NCBI GenBank assembly: GCA_010093685.1
Contig: MU006232.1
Coordinates: forward strand, 287,017 to 351,016
Length of the DNA stretch: 64,000 bases
Direction: 5' to 3'
DNA from: Ophiobolus disseminans
Taxonomy: Eukaryota; Ascomycota; Dothideomycetes; Pleosporales; Phaeosphaeriaceae
The translations under genes and the position numbers were made by a program. This document shows positions 22,001-34,500 of the stretch, one piece after another. Positions within the stretch are counted from its first letter, which is position 1, and each line of letters opens with the position of its first letter. The notes beneath the pieces were generated by a model that saw nothing but the letters and a program-made list of their open reading frames with translations, did no database searches and had not been told where the DNA came from.

Positions 22001-23258
22001 TCAAGCGTAGCCCTTCAGCACCGCTGCCTCCGCGTTCAGTATCGAAGACCCAGCCGCTCCAATGACAGCTATGATATGTTAGCAACATTTTCTGTTCCAA
22101 GTAGTACCATGAACTTACTGTTGTGACTGAGCGCAACAAACTTGATATCAAAGATACCCGACTCATCCTCCCTTACACGTCCCACACTAACAGCATACCC
22201 CCGATCCGTCTCGCGATCCAACCTCGGCTGCGGCCGATCCGGCTCCTCCATAACCACGATAGCCTTCTCGGGTGCAGACGGGCAGCCCAGCTTCTGCGCA
22301 TCCGACACGTACTCGCGCATCGCCTGCTTAACCTGCTCCGCGCTCGGGGGAGGGCGCTTTTGGAAGCGCAGCGAGACACAAGCGGTGTGGCCGTCGAGTA
22401 CTGGCACGCGATTGCAAGCTGCTGAGATCTTCATCGGCTGGTCCACGAAGCCTGTCAGGTCTCCGTTGACGCCGCCCAAGATCTTGGACGCCTCGGTCTC
22501 GAGCTTGTCTTCCTCGCCCGATATGAAGGGAACTACATTGTCAATGATGTCCATGCTGCTTACGCCAGGGTAGCCTGCGCCCGACACGGCTTGCATCGTG
22601 ACCACTGAGACCTGGTCTACCGGGCCAAACTTGCCTTGCAGCGCAGCGAAGGGTATGACTATTCCGATGACGGCGCAGTTCGAGTTGCACACGAGGAAGC
22701 CCTTCTCCAAGCCGTGGTGTTTCCGTTGGTGCTTGATTACGTCGAGATGTGGGAGGTTCACGGTGGGTACGACGAGTGGGACGAGGGGGTCGCGGCGGTA
22801 GTTCTTTGCGTTGGAGAAGACGGCGAGGTTGGCTTTGAGGAAGGCCATTTCTGTATAATGTTAGCATAGTTCAGAACATTCTGAGCAGCTCTCATACCGA
22901 CGTCTCCTGCGACATCGCTGTCCAGGCCAGAAAAGACTAGGTCACAGTCCTTGAACTCCTCGGTGGTACATTTCTTCACCACCAAGTTGCCAATGCGCTC
23001 CGTGAAGGGTATTGCTTGCTTCCACCTGACAGCATCCTTATACTTCTTGCCTGCGGAGCGCTCCGACGCACCCACAGCATGTAGCTCGAAATGTGGGTGG
23101 AGTGCGAGGAGGAGGATGAAGCGCTGGCCAACCGAGCCCGTCGCGCCGAGAACACCTGCAGGTGGGTCAGCAAATTGCAATGTCAGAAACGTCGTGTACG
23201 TACCGCACTTCTTCTTAGGGAAGTTTCGATTATTCGAGGTGAAGTGTTCAGCGTCCAT
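22001..23258 (-). CDS. HOM2: Aspartate-semialdehyde dehydrogenase
   Basis: Four exons (23204-23258, 22898-23155, 22119-22850, 22001-22068) with introns of 48, 47 and 50 nt; 370 aa. The enzyme reduces aspartyl phosphate to aspartate semialdehyde with NADPH, the branch point to threonine, methionine and homoserine. The nucleotide-binding GVLGATGSVGQRF sits at the first junction. The catalytic cysteine is Cys163 in FLVCNSNCAVIG. MQAVSGAGYPGVSSMDIIDN and the NRVPVLDGHTACVSLRF substrate/His region follow, and the protein ends HNTVIGAAGSSILNAEA. The residue after the catalytic Cys is Ala, where many homologues have Ser or Thr. The final 68-nt exon supplies the conserved C-terminus and is easily missed. 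Confidence 0.96.
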
Positions 23259-23574
23259 TGTCGTGGTTGCAGATATACAATTTCTGAGTCAATCGGAGAT
23301 CTTGAGCTTTATGACGCGGGTGTGGGGTGAAAACGCGACACCGATTGCGGAGGTCCGGCCATGGACCCCAACGACAAAACGGAACATCTCCGGAAGACAT
23401 GGAAGCAACTCGATAGAATAAGAATTCCATTTTCCGCGACGCCTATGAACCGTGATGAGTGAACAATGCCAAGTCTATAAAAGCTCCCAGCTACTACATG
23501 TTCGAATTACAGACATCCGCCCAATGCAAGCCTGATGGAACACAAGGAATGTAAGAATGTGAAAACGGAACTCC
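23259..23574. other. HOM2 upstream region
   Basis: 316 nt between the HOM2 start and the D-lactate dehydrogenase stop. No feature recognised. Confidence 0.5.
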
Positions 23575-25743
23575 TCAGCCATCGAGCCTTGATGGTACCG
23601 CGTCCATGATCTTTCCTGGGTTCATGAGCCAGTAGGGATCCAGTGCGCCTTTGATACTCCTCATTACATTGATCGTGTCCAGACCCAACTCCTTTTGGAG
23701 GGAAGCCTTCTTCCCAAGGCCGATGCCGTGCTCCCCAGTACAGGTACCTTCCATCTCCAGTGCACGGTCGACCATGTCGTGAACGCACTTCTCGACTGCT
23801 GCCCGCTCCTTCGGATCCTTGCTGTTGTACATGATACTCTCATGGAAATTGCCGTCGCCGATGTGGCCTAAGATACTGGCAAAAAGACCGAGGTCGTCCA
23901 TCTCCTTCTTGGAGATCTCTGTGTCGCCGTCAGTATGCAACATCAACACCACAAATGACAAAACTCGTACCAATGATGTCTGGAAGCCTGGAAATGGGAA
24001 CAGCAACATCCGTGGACCAGACTTCGTCGCCCTCACGGCGCAATGCCATCATGCTCCATAGCGATTCCTTGCGTGCTGACCAGAGCGTCTTCTGCTCCTC
24101 CGGGTTAATCGCAAACTCGAAGTCCCCACTCTTGTGTGCCCTAGAGATAGCTTGGACCAGCTGTATGTTCTCCTGCACCTATATGCAGTCAGTTCCATTC
24201 TAGGTAATTGTACAATAAGGCTGAACCCACCCCTGCTTTAGTTCCCGAGAATCTGTTCGCGACGATCAGCATGTGTTTATAGATTGCGCCTATCGATCGG
24301 CAACTTACTTGAAGAACATGGTCGGTACTTCTTTCCATTGTTTGGTAGTTGAACCGGCCCTGTTGATTACGGACATTTGCACCTCGTCCATAATTTCCAT
24401 TGCGGCTACCGGCACCCCTGTCCGCAGGACCTTAGATGCTGCAGCCGCGGCATCCCGTATAGACGGAAATGTGACAACAGCTACGCTTGTTTCTTGAGGA
24501 ACCACCGCTAACTTGAGCGTGATTTCGGTAACTATGCCCAGTGTACCTTCTGATCCAATGAAAAGATTGGTCAAATTGTAGCCAGCCGCGGATTTGCTAA
24601 ACTCTTATTAGCGATAATCAGCTAGCTGATGAGACTGGGAGCAACCGTACCGTGGCCGGCGCCGCGTTTTGATTACGGTTCCATCTGCCAGAACTACAGT
24701 CAGGTTGATGACCCAGTCTTTCATGGTGCCATATCTGACAGCATTCGTTCCACTATGATATCATTTGGTCAAAACCGACGATTTTCGCTGACGTGGAAGA
24801 TTGTTACCTGCAGCTCGTTCCCACCATGCCTCCAATCCTAGCCTACCACGTTCGTCAGTACACGCCCGGAATTACCCAATACGGAATACCGGGAATTGTT
24901 GAGAGTTTTGCAGGAGTGCTTACAGATGGTCCGGGATCGACTGGAAAGAAGAGACCCGAGTCTTTGATCTGGTCATTGAGACTCATCCATGGCACAGAAG
25001 GCTGAACAACTACGTCCATGCTGTGCGACCGCTGTTAGAAAAGGTGCTGACTTTGGAGGGATCATACGCACTCATCTGCATGCAAGGCCACGATCTGATC
25101 CATGAAAGTAAAGTCAATGCTCATGCCACCATAGGGTGCAGAGAAGTTGGCTTCGAGGCTCGAACCTCCAGAGAAAGGAACTGCAAAGTTTCAGCGCCTG
25201 CTCGACCGTGTGTATGGAGACTTACTCATTGGTATTTTGTATTTGTAACACACTTTTGCAAGCTCAGAGACCTCTTCTGTTGATTTAGGGTATGCGACCG
25301 CTACCGGCAGCTGCTCAATGTTGATTGAAGACCATTCCGAGTATCCGTGTCTATGCAAGTCCTCATCGTCGGTGCTGATCGCGTCTTCTCCGAGAAGCTC
25401 TCTCAACTCAATGACTGCCTGCGTTTATCGTCAACAATATGTCACGATGCGAGAAATCCCGACTACGCACCCTTTCCATCTCCCTCTTGGAAGCATACTG
25501 GGGTCCTGGAGGTCTACGCCAAGGGATGTGAAAGCGGGTACCCTCATCGTTCGCGCCATAGAAATAAGTAGTAGTGCCAGTCGCAGCTGAAAAGAGTAGT
25601 ACTCGGCCTGAATTCCAGAACGGCTTATAGCCAAATCTGTGTTTGAAAGTCTGCTCGGGTCCAGTCGATCGTACCCGAGTTCCACCCCGCTTGAGGATTG
25701 GCGAGGCTAACCGCCTCAGATGCGCTGCTGACTGTCGAAACAT
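23575..25743 (-). CDS. DLD1: Mitochondrial D-lactate dehydrogenase (cytochrome), FAD-linked
   Basis: Ten exons: 25471-25743, 25226-25418, 25072-25180, 24924-25020, 24808-24842, 24651-24752, 24309-24596, 24231-24252, 23971-24178 and 23575-23918. The nine introns run 45-81 nt and every junction is in phase; 556 aa. The enzyme oxidises D-lactate to pyruvate and passes electrons to cytochrome c in the inner membrane/intermembrane space. The N-terminus is a basic presequence (MFRQSAAHLRRLASPILKRG) followed by a hydrophobic segment. The FAD PCMH domain has VAYPKSTEEVSELAKVC, PFSGGSSLEANF and IGGMVGTSCSGTNAVRYG. The C-terminal FAD-oxidase domain ends ILGHIGDGNFHESI, TGEHGIGLGKK and LMNPGKIMD. Exons 5 (35 nt) and 8 (22 nt) are microexons. 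Confidence 0.95.
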
Positions 25744-27219
25744 GGTGAGAAATTTGAAGAGAAATGATCAGGATTGTGGCAAATGCTGCGGTGACTAGTA
25801 GCGACGGAACTAAATAACGAATCCACTTCAAGTGTCCCATAGGTCACGCCGCAAAATCGAGGCTAGAGAAATGTTGAAGAAGAGGAGAGCACACGTGCAG
25901 GGGTGCGCTACGCATTTTGTGGAAAAGTTGGATTGAACGGTATGTGAGAGCGGGGAGAGCTATTTGAATCTAAACGCAGTTGGCGCGGCTTTCCATTAGG
26001 GTTGTCGCTTCGACCTTTGAGAGCCAGCGCACAGGCAAAGCCAGCAACAAAGCTTCCAGGAAATTTGTGGGATGACCACTGACAGCGTGGGAGGCTGACT
26101 AGATTCCGATTTCAGCATCAATTTTTCGGCGCACGCAGCAAATGGATGCTATGCATGATCAGCTGCAAGGGGGCTTGAGACCAAGCACGGTGATTGCGGG
26201 GAAGACTAGGGCAATCGACCAGCAGATGCGGGCTTCCAACTGCATCGTGGCGACCTCGGTGAAGATGAATGTCAGTCGGAGCGACATGCTCGCGTGATGG
26301 GGGCGTTGGTTAAGACCCAACGGCGACAAACGAGGCACCGAGTCTACGGCTCTGGGACCTCTTGCGTGTTGTGACGATGCACGCTGAATTTCTTTTTTGG
26401 ACTCGATCTGGATGACGGGGACTTCTGCCAGGGGAAGGACCTGGGCTTCGGATGGCGAGCCGTTGCCCATGGCTTTGAGGCTCTAGCGAGAAGCCTCGCA
26501 AAAAGGAATCCACACCCACGTATGGAGCTGAGGGCAAGATGGCCTTGCAGACGTCCATTGGGCGTGGGTGATACCATTACCCTCACATAACTAGATTCCC
26601 TGTCTGTGCATCACACGAATGAATGCTAGCTGACAGGATGCAGGTGGGGGAGAGTGCTCGTGCATGGGCTTTTGCCTTCCTACCATCCCACTCCTGCTCC
26701 GAGCGGCCTGTGGGTTTCGGCAGGCAATGTGGCCCAGGACGCCCAAATGTCGATGAAAATGCCTCAGTGACAGCAAATCTAGAGAGATGAGATGGGCCGA
26801 CGTGGAGGTGAGCTGATGCATCGATACGTACTCAGGACTGTTAGTTGGCTCATTGCGGTTTGCTCGGGGACACGATTGCAGCGGCCGGGAGAGCGCACGC
26901 GGCGGCCAAAAGCAACGAGCTAGCAGCCGCCAATCAAGAAAACGGCAAAGAGAGATAATCAAGCCCCGCAACGCCCGAATGTAGGTGGCGCTGCAAGAGC
27001 CGAGTATGCAGCATGGAGACGTGACGTCAAATTGGTGGGTGAGCAGCGCGACCAAGGCACGAAGTCCGGTGAGACTGTACAGATGTCGTGGTGCAGTCTT
27101 CCCGAAGAGGAAGGGAGCGTAGTCTCGGGCCTGGTTGTCAGGGCAGCCGCTACACAACAAACCCGCACTCTGCACACGGCACACCACCAGTGAACATCCT
27201 AACCCAACTCAACCCCAGA
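25744..27219. other. Intergenic region, divergent promoters
   Basis: About 1.5 kb between the D-lactate dehydrogenase start and the coiled-coil gene start. The longest open frame (26591-27187, minus) is Cys/Ser/Arg-rich with no domain. Nothing else seen. Confidence 0.5.
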
Positions 27220-30200
27220 ATGGCGGACATCGGCGCGCAGTTGTCGATAGAGTTGACGAGGATCATCGAGAGCCCGTATCCGGCCGCTCTATGCGTACGT
27301 CGTCCCCCGCAGGCCCAGCGTCTCTTGCAGCTCAGCGTTGCACCGTGAAGCACATGACTCGGCTGCACGCAGACCGCATTTGCTGACACGATAATCTCAG
27401 CACTTGGCCGACCTGCTTGCCCGTGCCGACGTCCTGACCATTCGAGCCTGCATCTACAACCGCCCGCCGTGTGCGGTGAGCAGACTCGTAACGCTAGTAT
27501 GCGATGAATTGCCGCTAGCAGCTTACACTTTGAGTGTATTGTCAGCCCTGTGTATGCAGACCACTCCCCGCCTGACTAACGTCGACTGATCTGGATATGC
27601 AGGTCAATCACCGGAATTTCGAGACACTTTATTGCTCGAGAAACCGGGCCTGCTGAACGCGCTGCTAACCAAGGCCAATTCTTCGCCGCAACATGCTGAC
27701 CATGTAAGCATCGTCGTGGTGCCGCCAGAAGGGCTGAACTTACTCAAGGTAGTGTGCCAAACTATGCGTGCTTCTCCTCTCACGACCGCTCCCAAAGGCC
27801 ATTCCCTTACCTGCGTCTGCGCAGCCGTTCTTCCTACGGACGTTCGAGAACGCGAATCAAAATCCAGATGAGAAGAACTTCAAGACGGTGTACTCCTTGC
27901 TAAACGGGGCGTGTCGGAACCTGTTGACCCAGGTACCTGCACTAACTCGGCAGCAATTTGACGGCCAGCTGCACAATGTGCTCTGCTCTCAAAGCGCAGG
28001 ACAGGCGTTTTTGCTGCTGTTGTGGTGCTTCGGTATTGTGCTACTTGCGGAGCACCCTGCCCAGAACCGGCTTCCACAAAATGCAGAGTCGACCCTTGGC
28101 CAACCAAAGCAATGGAGCACGAAGTCAGGACGCAAGGTGTTCGGATCTGTGGAGAAGTTACAGCACAAAACTATGTACCTCACTTCGCTTAGCGTGATCT
28201 GGGCTCTGAAAAGCAACGTAGAAGAGGAAGCAACGGAAGCTATACGGGTCGCATTCCGCACGTTGCAATGTATCGATCGAGCAACTCTACAGGCCTGGCC
28301 AAGGTCGAGCAAACAAGCGCAGGACATATTCTCAAAGCTGTTATCGAAAATATTCCATGTGGATATCACACCAGCTGTCCAAATCGAGGCAATAGCTTTC
28401 TACGCTACAATAGCTGGAGAGGGGAATCTTCCTACTTCAATAGTGGCGCAGTACGAGCGATGTCTGGGTGAAATTCCAAGCTTGGTCAACACGGACTGCC
28501 TTGAAGAGACACTCACAATCTCTTTACCCCTATTTGCTGTAAGTATCATCAATGTTCATGAATCGTGTTTTTCTGACCTTGCTAGCCACAAATGCGAGAA
28601 ACAACTGTTCAAGCCCTGGTTGCTGGGGTTTTGGACACATGTGCTTCGCCCCAGAATGCCCACCAGATTTCAAACTATATCACGCTTGTAGAACAAGTCA
28701 CACTTTTCCTGCCCTTGGACGCGTCTTTCCAAGCCAGCATGCTGTCCGCGGTCACTTTAGAGGAGCTGCAAGCTAAGGTCTGGAACTTTGTCCGGGCCAA
28801 TGCAGGGCTAGAATTCGGTGGTTGCCAGGCGAATGCGACTTCGCTGCATCGGCAGTTGATGTCGGCGACGCTGGCAATGCTTCTCACCTTGGCTTTAGCA
28901 TCGCAGCCGTCTGGGCCGAGGTTGCCACTCGCTCTGTCCACCGCCCTCATTGCCAAGCAGAAACAGCTTCAGTACATCTCAAATCAATGCTCCCACCTAG
29001 TGGCCGTTGCCGAGCCTGCTACAATATCCTTTTTCGAGCAGAAGAATACTCCATACACCGGCCAGCATCTACAGGACTGGAAAGATCGCCTCAAAGTAGA
29101 GCTTGAGAGTCAGAGTCACTATCAACGAAATTCGATTGTCCGCTCGGTAGCACACATCTGCCAGGATCTGGAAACTCGATGCAACACCGTTGAGGAACCT
29201 CTCCGCCGCGAGAGAGCGAGATCTCAAGCATTTGAGCAACAAGTAGCTAAATTGGGTACTCGAGTCGCAACACTTGAAGGCGAAGTCACAGACTACCGTT
29301 TGCATTTGGAGGGCTTGGAGGATGAGAAGCTCAGTACTTCAGACGAAAAGGATCGTCTTGAATTGGAGCTCAGCAAGCTCAAGTCTGGACACCAAGACGC
29401 GGTTCGCAGAGCTGACGATGTGTTGCGCAATACTCGCGAAGACTTCAATGCTAGAGAGATGGAACTCCAGTCCACTATCATCACATATGAAGAGAACACC
29501 CGTGCGCAGGAAAAAGAAACTCAGGCTCAGAACAATATCTTGCATAAGCTCACAGAGGATCTTGACCTAGTACGTGGTGAGCATGATGCCCTCAGCAAAC
29601 AGCACGACATCCTGCAGCACCGCTTGGACGATACGGAGCAGAAGCTCAATGGCGAGTACGACATAAACCATGGACAATCTCAACAAATTGCTGCACTCAA
29701 GGTTCGAAACAATGACCTTGAGCTTCAGTTGCAGGGCACGGAGGAAGAGCTTGAAACAACTTCTTCACAGTTGAGCGACTTGCAAGTCAGCCACCAGGAG
29801 CTAATACGTTCTTCAGAAGAAGCTCACAGAACTCTCGAGATGAAGTACAACAACAGCATGCAGGAAGCCGAAGCAGATGCAAAAGCAATTAATGGCAGGT
29901 TAGAGACTCGGCTTTGTGAGGCAATGGAGCGAACCAGGCAAGCAGAAGAGGCCCATGACAAGACGCGAGGAGACCTTGAAGTGCTGCAGACATTGATACC
30001 GCCACTTGAGAACAAAATACAAGAACTCAACGACTTCTGCTCTGAGCAAGAAGAAGAGCTTGAGGAGCTGCGAACCATGCGAAGGACTTTTCTTCAAGGA
30101 CTAGGCTTCGCCACACAGCATCCGCTAGCGATCAGATCAGCAACTCGGGCTTCAGACGACGCTATCGAACCGACTCCTCGAGTGCGTCGCGAGCATCGAC

Positions 30201-30709
30201 GCCGTAAATCAGCTGTCCATACCTTGCAGGATGTACCGAGAGTCACAGGAAGTACGCAAGGCATCTCGAGCACTACCATGGAGAGCATCGCCAATGCGTC
30301 CTTTGCGTCGTCTGATTCATACTCATCGCAGAATGGCTCGACTCCAAAGCGCCGCAAGCCAGGACCCTCTTCCAAGTTACCGGTGATACAAACTCCTCGC
30401 ACACAGAAACCCGTGTTTCCTACAAGATCGGTTTCTAAGAAGCTATCACCCAGTAAGCGCACGGCATTGAGGCAACTGTCGCCGAACCGACGGCACACCA
30501 CGGTTGGTTTCGCCGTTCCGGAGACTGAGGAGGAGGATGCCTACTGCACGCGTTCGGTGAGAAAGCGACGAGGCAGTTTGCAAGGCATCGAAGAAGCAGA
30601 CTTCGACATGGACGATTTTCTTGCAGGAACGCCACTCACTCCGGGCAACTTCACAACTGGGACAGGTAGGATACTTGATGATACCGACGTGACAACGACT
30701 GAGCTTTGA
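27220..30709 (+). CDS. Large coiled-coil protein of unknown function
   Basis: Five exons (27220-27294, 27401-27551, 27603-27748, 27825-28538, 28586-30709); 1069 aa. Junction phases agree throughout; exon 2 must read through an apparent GTGAGC donor to a GTATGC donor at 27552 to stay in frame. Residues 1-530 are mostly helical and may form an ARM/HEAT-like scaffold. Residues about 555-880 are a long heptad-rich coiled coil with many Glu, Gln, Leu and Arg (TLEGEVTDYRLHLEGLEDEK...). The C-terminal 190 residues are basic, Ser/Thr/Pro-rich and carry candidate phosphorylation sites (STPKRRKPGPSSK, KKLSPSKRTALRQLSPNRR). No motor, kinase or membrane segment is seen. Its make-up suits a cytoskeletal or spindle/septation-associated protein, but that is a guess. 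Confidence 0.8.
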
Positions 30710-31563
30710 ATCGGGAAGAGATATCGCCTATAGTCAGACACGACGGATTTGGATTGCTTCGATTCGTTCTTCATCTCGTAAGACGCACTAGTCGCTTTCC
30801 ATTGTATGCTCCAGAAGGCAACAGCGCGGATCAGGTTCAGCGCGCAGCTATTACAGTCATTGGATGGAAATGCGTTCGTGTTTCTGGCACGGAACGGGTA
30901 CTTGCTGGTGCGTTGGTTTTGGTGGCACTGTGATACCCAATGTCTCATTATTATCACAGCTTATATCTCCACCTTTACCTTGCTTTTGTCGCTGTCGGTT
31001 GATGCTGCTAGCTCTCTTATATTTCATTCTTACTATATACTGTTGGCTCGTGTAGCTGTCTACTCACTCGTATATCCCGCTATATATCGTACACGGTACC
31101 TGAGTCGTCAATTTATGACTTGATCTCAGCTACTCGCTTGGGCATACTTTTCAGTCTCACGTGGACAAGACATCTCTTATTGCCCGTGGAAAGCCACTCA
31201 TGCTCTGTAAGCAGGTTCGAAGTTCTCAATCAGTCACGTAGGGCCGCTCCTGCCTCGCAAAGCTTTGGCTTTGTGCCCGTTTGCTGTTTCCTCTTTTACC
31301 TGGAACAAACGAACCTCCAAGCCAATCCACACCCCACCATCCAGCCACGACAACCCAAGACGCCTGATACGACTGTTCCAAAACGGTAGCAACGGTGTGA
31401 GCGCGCAATTGGCTTTCACCTAGCCTTTCAAAGGCCGCATCGCCGCCGCTCTGACACTCCTTCCCATCTTATCGGCGGTGACCGTCGCTTGACCGCCCAG
31501 CGACCGCTCTTTCCTGCCCTTCCTCTAAGATTGCTGCAAGCACAAGCACGCCAGCAAACAAAC
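30710..31563. other. Intergenic region upstream of the RdRP gene
   Basis: About 850 nt holding the 3' flank of the coiled-coil gene and the RdRP promoter/leader. The segment 30950-31130 is T-rich with CTCTTATATTTCATT-type tracts. No gene recognised. Confidence 0.5.
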
Positions 31564-34500
31564 ATGGCGCATCCCATCTCAGGGCTAGGTTTGATCGACT
31601 CGACTCCAACCTTCGATAATTCCTCCAGACTCCTTCACCTGAACCGAGACACACCTTCGTATCTCTCAACCCAGCGTTCTGAGGTGTATAGCGAGCACAG
31701 TTCCGACATCAGCTCCAACAGTGGTGCATCCTTCGACAGTCACGACAGTCGCAACATGAACCGCGGTGGTCGCGGCGGCAGAGGCGGACGAGGCGGACGA
31801 GGCGGATTTCGCGGCGGCAGAGGAAGTTATCGTTCCAACTCTGGTAGCTCTAACAACTCGAACGGGCAACGAGACTCCAATCGTCCAGTCTTCAGGCCTA
31901 CATCTGCCCCTCAGGGTTACGCCACACCTGCGGCTCGCGTCTCTCAAGGCCCTATGCGAGCCGACTCTCCAGTGATTCCAACCAAGCAGCAATCATCCTT
32001 TAGCATGAACGGTAATGCATTCAACGAAACGTGGAAACCAAGCGGAAGTGCTGCCAGCATGTCACCTTCACCGTACGACTCGCCGTCTACTCCTACGCGA
32101 GGCACTCGCGTTGGCAACATTCCAGACAACCAACGCACACCATCAAAGCCAATCACAAAGCAAGGAGAAAAGAACTGGACTTTTCACCAGGAGTACAAGA
32201 TCAAGATTCGGGGTTTGCCCAAGACGTACTGGACTGGCGATGTCCATAGAGCCATGTCACGGTATGGGGATGTCTACAAGATCGACATTGTGTCGGCAAG
32301 CGGTTATGACAGTGACGCGTGGGTCGTGTTTCGGTGAGTTCCTCCAGATTGATTCTGGAAGTCATGCTAACCATTGATTTCATACCTCCTCCGCACACAG
32401 GACTACCACAGCAGGTCATGATAGGCCGAACTTTGGTGAGATGGGAGTCAAGGCGACTGGAGATGCGCACTGTACCTAGCCCTGTCAGCCCCTCAACCTA
32501 TTATTCTGAGTGTAACACACTCTTCGCTAACTCGGTCGACTTTGGTACCAGAGATGCGGAAAAGTCGATGATCTCCATGCAGAGCGTAGGGGCTCGTGGA
32601 AAAATCCAGCTGATGCTGAATCTGGATCGTAAGGAGCTCGACATCAAGTTTCCTCTAACAGTGGACGGCAAATCGCGCAATTTCAGATTCCGGTTACCCA
32701 TCGCGGAACTTTCACACATCTACAAGAGCGCGAACCATGTCCGGGACCAGACTTCGCTTATCATTCCTTTCGACTCTCCACCACAATTCTTTATGCAGAT
32801 GTATGAAGGAGAGACGTTGATGGATGGTACCACGCACACAAGCTTTTCCAACCAGGAGAAGACCTGGCTTGATTGGTACACGTGGTTCCGCGAGACTGAC
32901 GTGGTTGATGCGAAGACCAAGAAGAATCTGCAGGAGATGTCTTTGATCAATCACAAAGACACCCCTATCATCGACATTGGTAAGTTTTACGCCCATATTA
33001 TGGAAGCAAGATGCTAACACTTCTAGGCCGCTGGACAAGCTACCGACTGTCGCTCGATACCACTGTGTTTTCTCGACCTCAATTTGCAGAGTTTGCAAGC
33101 GCGCTCACCGATTACGGCGTGGCAATCGAGGATGCCAATGAGTACGTTATCAAAGACAGAATGCCCTCGCCACTGTGGACCCTGTTGCAGGAAGAAATCT
33201 CGGGCACACATCCACACCTCGAAGCTTCTCACGAGGCATCTGGGTTTGACGAGCTGTTTGGTGGACAGATCCATCTGAACTTCTCGGTCCGATATCAACT
33301 TGAAGCTTGCTTATCCAACGGTTATCTGAAGGAGCACAACATGACAATTGAGTTTCTCGAGAAGCTCGCAGCAACGGAGCCGCGGTGGGCGACCTACATC
33401 CTTGAGAAGGTTGTTGACAAACAACAAGTCTACTTTGACCCTATGGATGTTTTCCAGATCCGAGCAAAAGGTAGTCCTGAGAAGCACGTGCCCAGCTACT
33501 GCATACTCCAACGTTCTGCCATCATCACACCCACGATGATTCACGTGGCATCTCCAATCATGGAAACATCAAACCGCATTACTCGCAAGTATGCTGCGGA
33601 TGCCGACAGGTTCATCCGTGTCAAATTCTCTGACGAGAAGGCCGAGGGCATTCTACGCAGTATGCCAAACAAGAAGGCTGATCTTGTATTTGACCGCGTC
33701 CGACGTGCAATGAAAAACGGGATTGTTGTTGCTGGTCGATTTTACGAATTTCTTGCGTTTGGAAACTCGCAATTCCGTGAGCACGGAGCTTACTTCTACG
33801 CACCAACGTCTTCGAAGTCCGCAGATGATATCCGTCTATCATTGGGTCAATTCGACCACATCAAGACCGTCGCAAAATTCGGTGCCCGTCTTGGTCAATG
33901 CTTTTCCACAACACGAGCAATGAGAGTCAGTGTCAAGATAGTGGAAATACCGGATATCGAGCGCAATGGCCACTGCTTCACCGACGGTGTGGGAAAGCTA
34001 TCGCTCTTCCTAGCACAGATGGCAGCAGAAGAGCTTGGACTTCCTAATGCGTTCGACGATCCACCATCACTCTTCCAGTTCCGTTTAGGTGGCTGCAAAG
34101 GTGTACTTGCTCTCGATCCTTGCATCAGCAGAAACGAGGTGCACATCCGTCCAAGCCAGCAGAAGTTTATAGCCGAGTATACCGGCCTGGAAATTATCCG
34201 GTCCTCTGCCCTCGCTACACCATTCTTCAACCGGCAGATAATCATCGTGCTGTCCAATCTTGGAGTACCTGATTGTATCTTTACTAGGAAGCAGCAAGAG
34301 ATGATCGACGACTACCAACAAGCTATGGTTGACGAAGAGACTGCTGTCATGAAGCTGAGAAAGCATATCGACATGAATCAGACTACGTTGAACATGGCCG
34401 GCATGGTACTCGATGGTTTTATGAAGAGCCGTGAGCCGTTCATTATGTCCTTGCTGAATCTCTGGCGCGCATTTACCATCAAAAGCCTGAAGGAGAAGGC

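Noticed and set aside
26591..27187. 198-codon minus-strand ORF
   Set aside because: Cys/Ser/Arg-rich random-looking product in a divergent promoter region.
27476..27602. GTGAGC donor at 27476 in the coiled-coil gene
   Set aside because: Using it puts exon 3 out of frame; the GTATGC donor at 27552 is in phase and keeps a coding-like segment.
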